From Hyphomicrobiales bacterium (GTDB lineage: Bacteria > Pseudomonadota > Alphaproteobacteria > Rhizobiales > Rhizobiaceae), in assembly GCA_900465665.1 (NCBI GenBank), contig UBJO01000033.1, forward strand, positions 43,778 to 107,777: DNA of 64,000 nucleotides, read 5' to 3'. The notes beneath the pieces are model-generated. The model searched no databases and had not been told where the DNA came from. It was given only the letters and a program-made list of their open reading frames with translations. The position numbers were made by a program, and so were the translations under genes. Below, one piece after another: positions 1-8,228 of this stretch; within the stretch, counting starts at the first letter, position 1; each line of letters begins with the position of its first letter.

Positions 1-8
1 AGATTGCC

Positions 9-254
9 GTGTTCCGCACGATCGCGGGCAGCGCCAAGCTTGATGTCGTGTCGTTGCTTGGAAAGCAGGGCCTTGCGGTATTTGCTTGGGGTTCGCTCGT
101 CTGCATCTCGCTGCAGGTGCTGCGGGAGGCCTATGCGTTCTCGCCTGCGGTCGATATCGCAACGCTGATTGCGGGTCTGGCAATTCAATATGCCGTCGCC
201 CAGCGCTTGCAGACGGCAAAGGTCGCGGTAAAGAACCAGGCGAGAATGGTGTAG
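9..254 (+). CDS. Small membrane protein, possibly 5'-truncated by the window edge
   Basis: No family is recognised. The 81 residues contain two hydrophobic stretches (about residues 18-36 and 46-62) and a basic tail, which suggests a small inner-membrane protein. The first usable codon is GTG, but the frame stays open to base 1, so the true start may lie outside the window. No ribosome-binding site can be checked. Reality as a gene is moderately supported, by its hydrophobic pattern and the absence of a better frame. Confidence 0.45.
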   Translation: MFRTIAGSAKLDVVSLLGKQGLAVFAWGSLVCISLQVLREAYAFSPAVDIATLIAGLAIQYAVAQRLQTAKVAVKNQARMV

Positions 255-289
255 CCGTCCCCCCTAAGCGGACAGAGGGCTCCTTCTCA

Positions 290-640
290 TCAGCGCTGCC
301 GGGCTTCGCGCAATAACCGAAATAGCCCGACACCGTTGAGTATCACGAGCATCCCAGCAAAGATCATGATGAAGCCGCTGAACATACCTGCACCGAGGCC
401 GACGGGACCGTCATAGAGGCCTGCTTCGAAGCCCGCGGAAATTGGGTCAAGAATCCAACTGAGCCAAAGAAATGCTCCAAGCACTTCTACACCGTATACG
501 ACAATGGCGGCGAGGCTACCGACCCTGCGCTTGATCAGTGCGATGAGAGTGTGGAAGACCAAAGCAAACGGGCTTGTGACCATAAATACGATCAACAGAA
601 CGAAGAACGGCCCGGCGACATAGACGAGGATATCTCTCAC
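290..640 (-). CDS. Hypothetical multi-pass membrane protein
   Basis: This 116-residue protein has three or four hydrophobic segments (about 5-27, 40-64 and 80-108) and few charges outside short loops, so it is probably an inner-membrane protein. It starts with GTG; an AAAGAGA stretch upstream could serve as a weak ribosome-binding site, and no in-frame ATG is nearby. It converges on the preceding small membrane gene and is transcribed away from the next one. No function can be assigned. Confidence 0.5.
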   Translation of the reverse strand: MRDILVYVAGPFFVLLIVFMVTSPFALVFHTLIALIKRRVGSLAAIVVYGVEVLGAFLWLSWILDPISAGFEAGLYDGPVGLGAGMFSGFIMIFAGMLVILNGVGLFRLLREARQR

Positions 641-882
641 TTGGGTCTCTTTGCTCAGACTGTCTTTCCCAGGATAGATTTATTCCATTCAATCCCGCAA
701 TGGTTCCTATCGGCGCAAAGCCGCTTACCGCCAATTGGGGTGGTGGCGTTCCTACGAAGGCTCATTGATCCCCGGCGCGAACCTCAGTGCGCGATTACAT
801 ATCTGCGTTGCACAATAAGCAGTACGCGTTTGCCTAAAACGGGAGCATAAGGCCGGTAGTGCCGCACGTGAGGATATTTGTC

Positions 883-1107
883 ATGGATTGGTTTCCCATA
901 GTCTTCGTGATTTTCAAGGTTCTCGCGTTGGGCACGGGAATGTACTTCGCCATCAAGTGGCATTACGATCAGGTTGATAAGATCGACAGAGGCTCGGTCC
1001 TGCTCGCAGGCGGCAAGATCGCGGGAGCCTTCGTGTTGGCGCTCTTGGGCGTCGGGGTCGTCGCCTTCGTCATGAGCAGCATGCTTGGGTTGGACCTGGG
1101 TCTCTGA
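883..1107 (+). CDS. Small hypothetical membrane protein
   Basis: The 74 residues contain two hydrophobic helices (about 3-23 and 42-66) separated by a charged loop with a WHYDQVDKID segment, as in a two-pass inner-membrane protein. I chose the ATG with a GAGG ribosome-binding sequence about nine bases upstream rather than the GTG eight codons earlier. It ends just before the convergent GlxA-type regulator. No family or function is recognised. Confidence 0.5.
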   Translation: MDWFPIVFVIFKVLALGTGMYFAIKWHYDQVDKIDRGSVLLAGGKIAGAFVLALLGVGVVAFVMSSMLGLDLGL

Positions 1108-1130
1108 CGGCGACTTTGGCGCAAAACTAG

Positions 1131-2099
1131 CTAGGACTTTCCCGACATCAGAGAAAGCGCGGCACCGGGGACCCTTTGGTGCGCCAGCCATTGCACCGGC
1201 GTCACGCCGACTTCTGTGCGGAATGCCGTGCGTAGCGCATGGGCATCAGGGAAGCCGCTGCGCACGGCGACGTCGTCCAGCCCGCGCACGCCGGCCACCA
1301 ATAGCTCCTTCGCTCGTGCCACGCGCACACGCCTTATCCATTCGCCAAGACTGCCTCCGGTCCGTGCCCGGATATGGCGCGTCAGGCTTCGGCGGCTCAT
1401 GTTCGAGCGCTTGGCCAATTCATCCAGCGAAGGCGGCGCGATGGGATCGGCGCGCAGGACTTCGAGAAGTTCGGTCACTCGCCGATCGGCAGTCGATCCG
1501 ATGGCTGGTCGCTCGATCAGTTGCGGTTGTCCGCCCGCGCGCTGAGGGGCGACGACGAGATGGCGCGCTATCCGGTTTGCTTCACCAATCCCGCAAATCC
1601 GGCCGAGCAGATGCAGGCAGCAATCCAGCCCCGAAGCGACACCGGCGGACGTCAGGACACGGCCTTCGTCCACGAACAGCGCGGCCGCATCGACCGTTAC
1701 ACGCGGATAGCGGGCCGCGAAGGTCTCCGCGTGCGCCCAATGGGTCGTAGCGCGCCGCCGATCCAGCAGTCCGGCTTCGGCAAGGCCGAAGGCCCCCAGG
1801 CACAAGCCCACGACGATGGCTCCTCGAGCATCGGCTGCCTTCAGCTTGGCAACGATATCGGGCGATACGGGCTCGTCCACACTCCGCCAACCCGGTAAAA
1901 TGACGATATCGGCGTCATCGACAGCATCCAGCCGATGGGCGGCCTCGATGATCATGCCGCCGCTCGTGTTCAGCCGGAACTGATCCGAGCACACCTGAAC
2001 CTGATGTCCACCCGCAAGGAGCCCCTCGCCAAACACGGCCAGCGGCGTGGATAGCATGAAAGGGCTGATATGGTCGTAAGCGATGATGGCGATGCGCAT
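1131..2099 (-). CDS. GlxA-family transcriptional regulator (DJ-1/PfpI + AraC HTH)
   Basis: This 322-residue transcription factor has two domains. Residues 1-180 form a DJ-1/PfpI-like glutaminase fold with the nucleophile-elbow cysteine at about 100 (GLCLGAFGLAEAG) and the following ATTHW motif. Residues 220-310 form an AraC-type double helix-turn-helix (RSNMSRRSLTRH and the second helix around FPDAHALRTAF). The sensor domain in such regulators usually binds a ligand rather than acting as an enzyme. It is divergent from the isochorismatase-type hydrolase, with start codons about 100 bases apart, so it probably controls that gene. The ligand is unknown. Confidence 0.88.
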   Translation of the reverse strand: MRIAIIAYDHISPFMLSTPLAVFGEGLLAGGHQVQVCSDQFRLNTSGGMIIEAAHRLDAVDDADIVILPGWRSVDEPVSPDIVAKLKAADARGAIVVGLCLGAFGLAEAGLLDRRRATTHWAHAETFAARYPRVTVDAAALFVDEGRVLTSAGVASGLDCCLHLLGRICGIGEANRIARHLVVAPQRAGGQPQLIERPAIGSTADRRVTELLEVLRADPIAPPSLDELAKRSNMSRRSLTRHIRARTGGSLGEWIRRVRVARAKELLVAGVRGLDDVAVRSGFPDAHALRTAFRTEVGVTPVQWLAHQRVPGAALSLMSGKS

Positions 2100-2196
2100 T
2101 GGCCCGATTTACACGATAAAAGGCAATCAGGCCACTCAACGGCGACGAAATCGAATGTCATCACTGTGGGCGAAAACTTCAAAATGGAGCCTCCTG

Positions 2197-2694
2197 ATGA
2201 CCCGCACCCTTCTCGTGATCGACGTTCAGAACGACTATTTTCCCGGCGGCGCGCTGTCGCTTTGGGAGGCCGAAGAAACAGAGAAGCGGGTCGTAGAAGC
2301 GATCCGGCAAGCACGCGCAAGGGGTGACGGGATTGTTCTCGTCCGGCACGTGTCGACAGCTCCGACGGGCCTGTTTGCCGCCGGCGGCCATGGCGTTGAA
2401 ATCCGCCCGGCTGTTCTGGCTGCCGCTGGCGATGCTCCGGTGGTGACCAAGCAGTACGCAGATGCATTTCAGGAGACGAACCTCGCAGATCATTTGAAGG
2501 GAACGACGGAATTGCTTATCTGCGGGATGATGACGCAGAACTGCGTGGTGTTTACGGCATTGTCACGCGCTGCGGAGGGCTTCCAGATCAAGGTGATCGA
2601 CGATCTTTGCACCGCTCCTCTGGAGGTCGTCCATCTGATCGCACTGAGTGCGTTGCGGTCCAAGACGCAGGTGATCCATTCTTCCGAGGTTTGA
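2197..2694 (+). CDS. Isochorismatase-family cysteine hydrolase
   Basis: A 165-residue member of the cysteine hydrolase superfamily that includes isochorismatase, nicotinamidase and N-carbamoylsarcosine amidase. The expected D-K-C triad is visible as D9 (LVIDVQNDYF), K85 (VVTKQY) and C116 (GMMTQNCV). The start is the ATG preceded at eight bases by GGAG; the frame is open further upstream, but that part overlaps the divergent regulator and lacks family similarity. The substrate cannot be told from sequence. A rho-independent terminator follows the gene. Confidence 0.87.
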   Translation: MTRTLLVIDVQNDYFPGGALSLWEAEETEKRVVEAIRQARARGDGIVLVRHVSTAPTGLFAAGGHGVEIRPAVLAAAGDAPVVTKQYADAFQETNLADHLKGTTELLICGMMTQNCVVFTALSRAAEGFQIKVIDDLCTAPLEVVHLIALSALRSKTQVIHSSEV

Positions 2695-2778
2695 GGCGCG
2701 GCCAATCAGCCCGTCGACCTCCTGTCGGCAATTCCGCTTTGACAAATCGCCATTTCTGGCCCATATCCCCCGCAACAG

Positions 2779-2809
2779 CCGCCTGCGCGATTTTCGCGCG
2801 GGCGGTTTT
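2779..2809 (+). terminator. Rho-independent terminator after the isochorismatase-type gene
   Basis: A 12-base-pair GC-rich stem with one mismatch (CCGCCTGCGCGA against TCGCGCGGGCGG) around a three-base T loop is followed by TTTT. It separates the hydrolase gene from the metal exporter downstream. Confidence 0.65.
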
Positions 2810-2887
2810 GCGTTTGAATGGCGTTGTTTCTGCAATTCGTTCGCATCCGCACCGGTATTGGACATCTAAGAAGGCAGAGGGACAGAG

Positions 2888-3802
2888 ATGAGCGAACAGG
2901 GAAACCTTACGGTTCGGAAGCTGGCATTCTGGGGCATTCCGATGTCGCTTGGGGTCATGGGCCTGAAGATGGTGGCCTGGTGGGTCACGGGGTCGGTGGC
3001 GCTTTTGTCCGACGGGCTGGAATCGACGGTCAACGTCGTTGCCGCCTTCATCGCCTTCTTCGTCATCCGCTATGCGCAGAAGCCGGCCGATCACGATCAT
3101 CCCTTCGGGCATCACAAGGCGGAGTATCTCTCGGCCGTTACCGAGGGCGTTTTGATCGTGGTCGCGGCCCTTTTGATCGTCAACGAGGCGGTGGGGCATC
3201 TGGCCGATCCCCGCATGCTCGAAGCGCCGGTGCTGGGTCTTGCCATCAATTTCGCGGCCGGCGTGATCAACGCCGTCTGGGCGCGGCTTCTGATCACGAC
3301 GGGGCGTAAGTATCGCTCGGCGGCGCTGACGGCCGATGGCCAGCATATCATGTCGGATGTCGTCACCTCCGTCGGCGTGCTGATCGGCCTGTTGCTGGCG
3401 ATCGCCACCGGCTACGCGATCTTCGATCCGATCCTCGCCATTCTGGTCGCGATCAACATCCTCTATCAGGGCTGGAAGGTGATCTCGCATTCGATCGGCG
3501 GGCTGATGGACCAGGCGGTCGAGCCGCAGGAAGAAGAAGCGATCAAGGCTGCGATCGCCACGCATGCGACGGGGTCGCTCGGGGTGCATGATCTGAAGAC
3601 CCGGCGCGCAGGCGCCGTCACTTTCATCGATTTCCATCTTGTCGTGCCGGCCGCAATGTCTGTAAGGCAGGCGCACGATATCTGCGATCGCCTTGAGGAT
3701 GCCATCCGCGCCGTGCATCCGGGCTCCAGCATCGCCATTCACGTCGAGCCGGAGGGCGAAAAGGCCCACGGCATCCGCGTCAAAGTCATCAAGGAGGCTT
3801 GA
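2888..3802 (+). CDS. Cation diffusion facilitator (CDF) metal exporter
   Basis: A 304-residue inner-membrane antiporter predicted to export divalent metal ions (Zn, Fe, Co or Mn). There are six hydrophobic helices in residues 10-200 and a cytoplasmic C-terminal domain of about 90 residues. Metal-site features are the SDGLES motif in helix 2 (D42), HPFGHHKAE after helix 2 and H153/D157 (HIMSD) in helix 5. The canonical second Asp of helix 2 is a serine here, with E45 nearby, so metal preference should not be assumed from E. coli YiiP. It abuts queF with no gap (TGA then ATG), suggesting co-translation. Confidence 0.9.
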   Translation: MSEQGNLTVRKLAFWGIPMSLGVMGLKMVAWWVTGSVALLSDGLESTVNVVAAFIAFFVIRYAQKPADHDHPFGHHKAEYLSAVTEGVLIVVAALLIVNEAVGHLADPRMLEAPVLGLAINFAAGVINAVWARLLITTGRKYRSAALTADGQHIMSDVVTSVGVLIGLLLAIATGYAIFDPILAILVAINILYQGWKVISHSIGGLMDQAVEPQEEEAIKAAIATHATGSLGVHDLKTRRAGAVTFIDFHLVVPAAMSVRQAHDICDRLEDAIRAVHPGSSIAIHVEPEGEKAHGIRVKVIKEA

Positions 3803-4267
3803 ATGCCCAATACAGACGTCTCCAGCCTGTCCATGCTGGGAAAGCAGACCGAAGCGCCGACCTCGCCCGAGACGGCGGTGCTCGAGAAGGTACCCGCCAG
3901 CAATGCCGGTACCGACTACGTGGTGCGCTTCACCGCGCCCGAATTCACCTCGCTCTGCCCGATGACCGGGCAGCCGGATTTCGCCCATATCGTCATCGAT
4001 TACATCCCGAACGAATGGCTGGTGGAATCCAAGGCGCTGAAACTTTTCCTGCACTCCTTCCGCAACCACGGCGCCTTCCACGAGGATTGCTCGATCTATA
4101 TCGCCAAGCGGCTGGTCGAGCTGCTCGATCCGAAGTGGCTTCGGATCGGTGCCTACTGGTATCCGCGCGGCGGCATCCCGATCGACGTGTTCTGGCAGAC
4201 CGGCAAGCCGCCCGAGGGCGTATGGCTGCCCGACCAGGGTGTGGCGACCTATCGTGGTCGCGGCTGA
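3803..4267 (+). CDS. queF: NADPH-dependent preQ0 reductase (7-cyano-7-deazaguanine reductase)
   Basis: QueF reduces the nitrile of preQ0 to the aminomethyl group of preQ1 in queuosine biosynthesis, in the cytoplasm. The 154 residues match the short (type I) form. The catalytic cysteine is C52 in [13 protein letters not shown], with D59 following; the QueF motif [12 protein letters not shown] is at 75-86, and H93-E94 bind substrate. The ATG lies directly after the exporter's stop codon behind AAGGAGG, so it is translated with the upstream gene. It converges on the glycosyltransferase gene with a two-base gap. Confidence 0.95.
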   Translation: MPNTDVSSLSMLGKQTEAPTSPETAVLEKVPASNAGTDYVVRFTAPEFTSLCPMTGQPDFAHIVIDYIPNEWLVESKALKLFLHSFRNHGAFHEDCSIYIAKRLVELLDPKWLRIGAYWYPRGGIPIDVFWQTGKPPEGVWLPDQGVATYRGRG

Positions 4268-4269
4268 GT

Positions 4270-5061
4270 TTAGTCAGCTGATTTGGCGGGATCGGGCGGG
4301 AAGCTTGCCCGGTCCATGCGCAGCGGGCGCCGCTCGCTTCGGAGCCAGCCACGGATGAGGTTGCGGGCCCGGATTCCCTCGATCTTCAGCCTCAGCAGAT
4401 TCTTGCGCAGCCTGCTCGGCTTGAAGGCGCGATCGATCGACTTGCGAATGAAGGCCGCCTTGTCGGCGCTGCCGTCGAGGAACTGCATCTGGATGACGGG
4501 GGCTGGCTCAATCTGGTAGGCCTTCAGCCAGGCGCGATGCCACATATAGGCGTCGAGCAGGCCGTAGGTCTCGGTGTCCTTCAACATGCGCGCGGCGGCA
4601 CCAGGGCCGATGACATAGCCGGCCGTGCCGACGCGGTTCTGGAACACGCGGCGGGCGCTATAGACGCCGTCGGTCCAGAGCGGACGTTTCGCGACGATGT
4701 GATCGCGCGGGGCGAATTCGAGATCGTAGGCGATATCGTCGCCATCGGGGCGCGCTTCGATGCTTGCCAGCGCGTCGGTGAAGCTCTCCGACAGCACGGC
4801 GTCGTCTTCCAGGATCAGCATCCGCTCGCCGCTGTCGATGATCCTGCGCCAGGCGATGCGGTGCGAGGTGAAGCAGGCGACATCTTCGCGCAGCGTCGGG
4901 CTCGGCCAGCTATTGGCAGCCTTCTGGCATTCTTCCGGCGTGAGATCACGGGCCTCGAAGGCATCCAGAAACTCGAAATCCAGGCCCAGCGCCTGCATCT
5001 GCCGCGTCTGAAAGCGCCGCCTGGTTTCCTCGGCCTTGCGGCTGATGATGAGGGTTTTCAA
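4270..5061 (-). CDS. Glycosyltransferase family 25 protein
   Basis: A 263-residue cytoplasmic glycosyltransferase of family GT25, a family found in lipooligosaccharide synthesis. Diagnostic features are the N-terminal strand with FEFLDAFEARDL, the conserved CFTSHRIAWRRI segment at about 63-74 and the acidic MLILEDDAVLS motif at about 80-90. A later segment, GTAGYVIGPGAAARML, is also typical. It is a single gene, not part of an obvious surface-polysaccharide cluster, so the acceptor is unknown. Confidence 0.85.
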   Translation of the reverse strand: MKTLIISRKAEETRRRFQTRQMQALGLDFEFLDAFEARDLTPEECQKAANSWPSPTLREDVACFTSHRIAWRRIIDSGERMLILEDDAVLSESFTDALASIEARPDGDDIAYDLEFAPRDHIVAKRPLWTDGVYSARRVFQNRVGTAGYVIGPGAAARMLKDTETYGLLDAYMWHRAWLKAYQIEPAPVIQMQFLDGSADKAAFIRKSIDRAFKPSRLRKNLLRLKIEGIRARNLIRGWLRSERRPLRMDRASFPPDPAKSAD

Positions 5062-5379
5062 TGCTCTGTCGTCCGCTCTGCGTTTCGTGAGGTCAATGAT
5101 CGCGGCGGACCTTATCGATGCGGAGTGGGCTTATCAATCGGCAGCGGGGCAGCGCCCACACCGAAAGCTTGCATGCCGACTGGTTGCGGCAATCCCTTGA
5201 TGGTCAACCGCCTATCGCATGAAGCGGCCTCGTTCATTTGTATGAGCCTCATCCAATCAGGGTAATTGCAGTCCTGAGTTTCATATCTACTGTGGCGAAA
5301 GACAATTTGAGCGGGTAGGCAATTGCGAGCGGCGGGGCCTACTGACAGCCATTGACACTTTCCAGAATTGGACGATCGG
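5062..5379. other. Intergenic region between divergent genes, nothing recognised
   Basis: About 320 bases separate the starts of the glycosyltransferase and the esterase. I see no convincing coding frame, RNA gene or terminator. A TTGACA sits 22 bases before the esterase ATG, too close to act as a normal -35 element for that start. Promoters for both genes presumably lie here. Confidence 0.4.
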
Positions 5380-6321
5380 ATGGTTCGAAATCTCGTTTTC
5401 GGATGCGCCGCATTGCTTGCGGTGTTCGTCTCCGGCGGCATGAGCGCCCGACATGAGATGTTTCCCTGGCCCCAGCTTTCGGCGCTGAAACGCCAATTTG
5501 TCGCCCCTGAACCTCTGCCTCCGAGCCGCTACACGTTCGACGACAAGAAACGTCTGATTGGAGACGAGACGAAGACGGCGGTTGCATGCCCGGTTCAGAC
5601 CGATCGCACTGCTGTTCTCCTGGTTCTCGGACAATCGAATGCTGCCAATGATGGCGGCCAGCGGCACAGATCGAAGTATGGAGAGCGGGTGATCAACGCC
5701 TTCGACGGCCGTTGCTTCACCGCCGCATCGCCGCTTCTCGGCTCGACGGATACGAAGGGCGAGTATTGGACGGATATCGGCAATTCGCTGATTGCGTCCG
5801 GGCGCTACGACAATGTCATTATCGCACCGGTTGCCTATTCCGGCTCCGAGGTGGCGCGTTGGGCCGAAGGCGGCGACATCAATCCGGTGCTTGTCGACAG
5901 CACGAAAAAACTTCACGACGCAGGCTACCGGGTGACAAACGTGCTTTGGGTGCAGGGTGAGGCCGATTTCGTCCTGGGCACCAGCACGCAAGCCTACGAA
6001 CAGCGCTTTTTGTCGATGGTGGGTACGCTGCGGGGCCTGGGGGTTGCGGCTCCTGTCTATATTTCGGTGGCGACCAGATGCCTTGAGCCCACCAATGGCG
6101 GTTTCAAACAGCATACGGACGATAATCCGATCCTGCGAGCCCAGTTTGCTCTGCCGAAAAGCGGCAACGGCATCGTGCAGGGTGTGAACTCGGACGCGCT
6201 GCTCAATGGCGACGACCGCTACGACGATTGCCATATCGGCGGTTCGGGCGCGGAGAAGGTTGCGGCTGCATGGCGCGATCTGCTGCTCGCCGGTCCGCAG
6301 CTGCAGGCCTCGTCGCAATAA
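5380..6321 (+). CDS. SGNH/sialate O-acetylesterase-like hydrolase, exported
   Basis: A 313-residue esterase-like protein with an N-terminal hydrophobic segment (about 4-22), so it is exported or membrane anchored. SGNH blocks are visible: GQSNAAN with the nucleophile serine at about 86, LWVQGEADF in the middle, and a C-terminal DDCHIGGSGAEKVA carrying the Asp-His pair. This arrangement resembles carbohydrate acetylesterases that remove O-acetyl groups from sugars. The adjacent glycosyltransferase makes a surface-glycan substrate possible but unproven. I chose the ATG; a TTG four codons upstream is the alternative. Confidence 0.78.
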   Translation: MVRNLVFGCAALLAVFVSGGMSARHEMFPWPQLSALKRQFVAPEPLPPSRYTFDDKKRLIGDETKTAVACPVQTDRTAVLLVLGQSNAANDGGQRHRSKYGERVINAFDGRCFTAASPLLGSTDTKGEYWTDIGNSLIASGRYDNVIIAPVAYSGSEVARWAEGGDINPVLVDSTKKLHDAGYRVTNVLWVQGEADFVLGTSTQAYEQRFLSMVGTLRGLGVAAPVYISVATRCLEPTNGGFKQHTDDNPILRAQFALPKSGNGIVQGVNSDALLNGDDRYDDCHIGGSGAEKVAAAWRDLLLAGPQLQASSQ

Positions 6322-6345
6322 GGATGCTTACGCGCTAGCTTGGTG

Positions 6346-6367
6346 GGGGCCGCTTTAGCGCGGCCCC
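6346..6367. terminator. Hairpin between convergent genes
   Basis: GGGGCCGC pairs perfectly with GCGGCCCC around a six-base loop. It has no T tract, lies between the convergent esterase and DUF2076 genes, and may stop transcription from both sides. Confidence 0.4.
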
Positions 6368-6387
6368 TGATGCGTTCGCGGCGATCG

Positions 6388-7170
6388 TCAGACGTTGAAG
6401 CTGTCGTCGCTGCCGAAGTCGGACTGATCGTCGAAACTGTCGTCGTCGTTGTTGTTGTCGTTGTTATCGGCAACCTGGCGGGTGTTGTCTGCATCGTTCG
6501 ATGCCTGTTGGCTGCCGCCGTCATTGTTGTAGTAGTTGTTGATGACGGTTTCTTCCGTCGGCGCGCTTGATGGCGTGGCGCCCGAGCCGAGGCCGAGCGA
6601 GGACATGTGGTTGCCGCTGAAGATGCCGCTCAGCGAATTGGCAAGCAGCATGCCGCCGGCCACACCGGCCGCCGTGCCGAGCGCGCCTTGCAGGAAGCTG
6701 CCGCCGGCCGATGGGGCAGACGCCTGCTGGCTCCAGGGGCCGGAGGGTTGCTGCTGCATGCGCGGGGCGGTGTCGAAGCCCTGGTTTTCACGGATCTGCT
6801 GGCGCGGGGCGCTGCCCCATGGGCCGCTTGATGCCGCTTCCGAAGGTGCCGGCTGCGCCCGTTGCTGCGGCGGCTGGCTGCTGCCGAAGATGGAGGAGAG
6901 GAAGCCGCCGCCTTGTTCGGCCTTGTGGTTGTCGCTCTGATCTGCCTCCAGCTGGCGGACGCGCTCTTCCAGTTCCTTGATGTGACTGGCGGCGGCCTCG
7001 AGGCCCTTTTCCTGCACGATCACGGCCTGTGCCAGATAATAGGCGGCATAGGGCTGTTCGCGGGTGCTTTGCTCGACCAGCTGTTCGGCGTCGCGGTCGC
7101 GCGGGGTGGAGGCTGCGGTGCGGACGCGCTCGAAAAGGGCGGTCAGGAGTTGGCGTTCTTCGGGTGACAT
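6388..7170 (-). CDS. DUF2076 family protein with disordered acidic tail
   Basis: A 260-residue protein whose first 90 residues match the DUF2076 pattern: MSPEERQLLTALFERV, then a helical coiled-coil segment ending near KELEERVRQLEAD. The middle is rich in Gln, Pro, Ser and Gly, with a short Gly/Ala hydrophobic stretch around 170-200. The last 50 residues are almost entirely Asn, Asp, Ser and Gln and should be disordered. The start is the ATG behind AGGAG at seven bases; an upstream in-frame ATG lacks a ribosome-binding site. The family's function is not established. Confidence 0.82.
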   Translation of the reverse strand: MSPEERQLLTALFERVRTAASTPRDRDAEQLVEQSTREQPYAAYYLAQAVIVQEKGLEAAASHIKELEERVRQLEADQSDNHKAEQGGGFLSSIFGSSQPPQQRAQPAPSEAASSGPWGSAPRQQIRENQGFDTAPRMQQQPSGPWSQQASAPSAGGSFLQGALGTAAGVAGGMLLANSLSGIFSGNHMSSLGLGSGATPSSAPTEETVINNYYNNDGGSQQASNDADNTRQVADNNDNNNDDDSFDDQSDFGSDDSFNV

Positions 7171-7337
7171 CGGCTGTCTCCTTTGGCTCTGTGTTCGCAC
7201 ATGGGTCGTGAGTGGATCGCTTGAGAAGGACGTAGGAACGGATTGAGACTTTTCAAAGCCTCCACAAGTTACATTTCAGTAAGCCAATGACCCCTAACCA
7301 TATCTTCACCCGTTCCGTGGCTTGTCTTTTTCACGCA

Positions 7338-7366
7338 TTGTTTTACGCATTGAGTCGCACTATGTG
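7338..7366 (+). promoter_or_regulatory. Probable clpP promoter with overlapping direct repeat
   Basis: TTGTTT (-35) and TATGTG (-10) are 17 bases apart and would start transcription about 27 bases before the clpP ATG. The octamer ACGCATTG occurs at 7333-7340 and again at 7345-7352, a 12-base period overlapping the -35 box, so a regulator might bind there. Confidence 0.45.
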
Positions 7367-7399
7367 CGGGGAACCCGAATTTACGTGAGAGAGGTTCGA

Positions 7400-7984
7400 A
7401 TGAACGACGAAGACCAGGACGACAAGACGAAGGAACTGCCGCTCGGCAAGGAAACGGAGGCGAACCTTTTCAAGTCGCGTTCCATCTTCATCTATGGACC
7501 GATCAACCAGGAACTGGCGCAGAAGGTCTGCTCGCAGCTCGTGGCGCTTGCCGCGGCCAGCGACGAAGACATCCGCATCTACGTCAATTCGCCCGGCGGC
7601 CACGTCGAGTCCGGCGATTCGATCCACGACATGATCAAGTTCATCAAGCCGAAGGTCTGGATGATCGGAACCGGCTGGGTCGCCTCCGCCGGCGCGCTGA
7701 TCTATGTCGCCGCGCCCAAGGAGCAGCGCCTTTGCCTGCCCAACACCCGCTTCCTGCTGCACCAACCCTCGGGCGGCACGCGCGGCATGGCGTCCGACAT
7801 CGAAATCCAGGCACGCGAGATCATCAAGATGAACGAGCGCCTGAACAAGATCATGGCTGACGCTACCGGCCAGTCCTACGAAAAGATCGCCGCCGACACC
7901 GACCGCGACTACTGGCTGTCGGCCGAGGAAGCCAAGGCCTACGGCCTGGTCTCGCGCATCGTGACGTCGCAGAGCGATATCTGA
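7400..7984 (+). CDS. clpP: ATP-dependent Clp protease proteolytic subunit (ClpP paralogue)
   Basis: A 194-residue ClpP serine peptidase that would form tetradecameric chambers fed by ClpX or ClpA. The triad is intact: S96 in VASAG, H121 in [10 protein letters not shown], and D170 in [21 protein letters not shown] replaces the GxAASMGAFLL-type block of the main ClpP, and there is no clpX next door, so this is probably one of the several accessory ClpPs of rhizobia. I chose the ATG 26 codons inside the longest frame because GAGAGAGG precedes it. It has its own promoter and terminator. Confidence 0.92.
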   Translation: MNDEDQDDKTKELPLGKETEANLFKSRSIFIYGPINQELAQKVCSQLVALAAASDEDIRIYVNSPGGHVESGDSIHDMIKFIKPKVWMIGTGWVASAGALIYVAAPKEQRLCLPNTRFLLHQPSGGTRGMASDIEIQAREIIKMNERLNKIMADATGQSYEKIAADTDRDYWLSAEEAKAYGLVSRIVTSQSDI

Positions 7985-7998
7985 TCGGATTGAGATAG

Positions 7999-8039
7999 AA
8001 GCGCCCTTGGCTGCCGGATGGTGGGCGAGGGCGCTTTTT
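7999..8039 (+). terminator. Rho-independent terminator of clpP
   Basis: AAGCGCCCT pairs with AGGGCGCTT around a loop of about 20 bases and is followed by TTTTTG. It lies 15 bases after the clpP stop codon. Confidence 0.75.
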
Positions 8040-8066
8040 GTTTTTGACGGGGTGGAGCTAACTCCT

Positions 8067-8150
8067 CTCATCCCGGCCTTGTGCCGGGAAGAATCTCCTC
8101 GCCGCGCGTACGCGCATCGGCTGGATTCCCGCCACAGGGGCGAGAATGAG
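8067..8150. repeat. RIME-like palindromic intergenic element
   Basis: Outer arms CTCAT and ATGAG bracket internal palindromes: CCCGGCCTTGTGCCGGG and GCGCGTACGCGC, followed by CTGGATTCCCG. The layout resembles the Rhizobium-specific intergenic mosaic elements (CTCATCC... CTGGATTCC ...GAATGAGG) known from many rhizobial genomes. It sits between the clpP terminator and the next gene and encodes nothing credible. The identification is from memory of the pattern, not from an alignment. Confidence 0.6.
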
Positions 8151-8228
8151 GGCAGTGGGTGTATCTGGCCTTGCGCCCCCGTTTGCGATACGGCTGCATG
8201 ACGCCATTCTTCGCTCCGAGTCCCCTGC

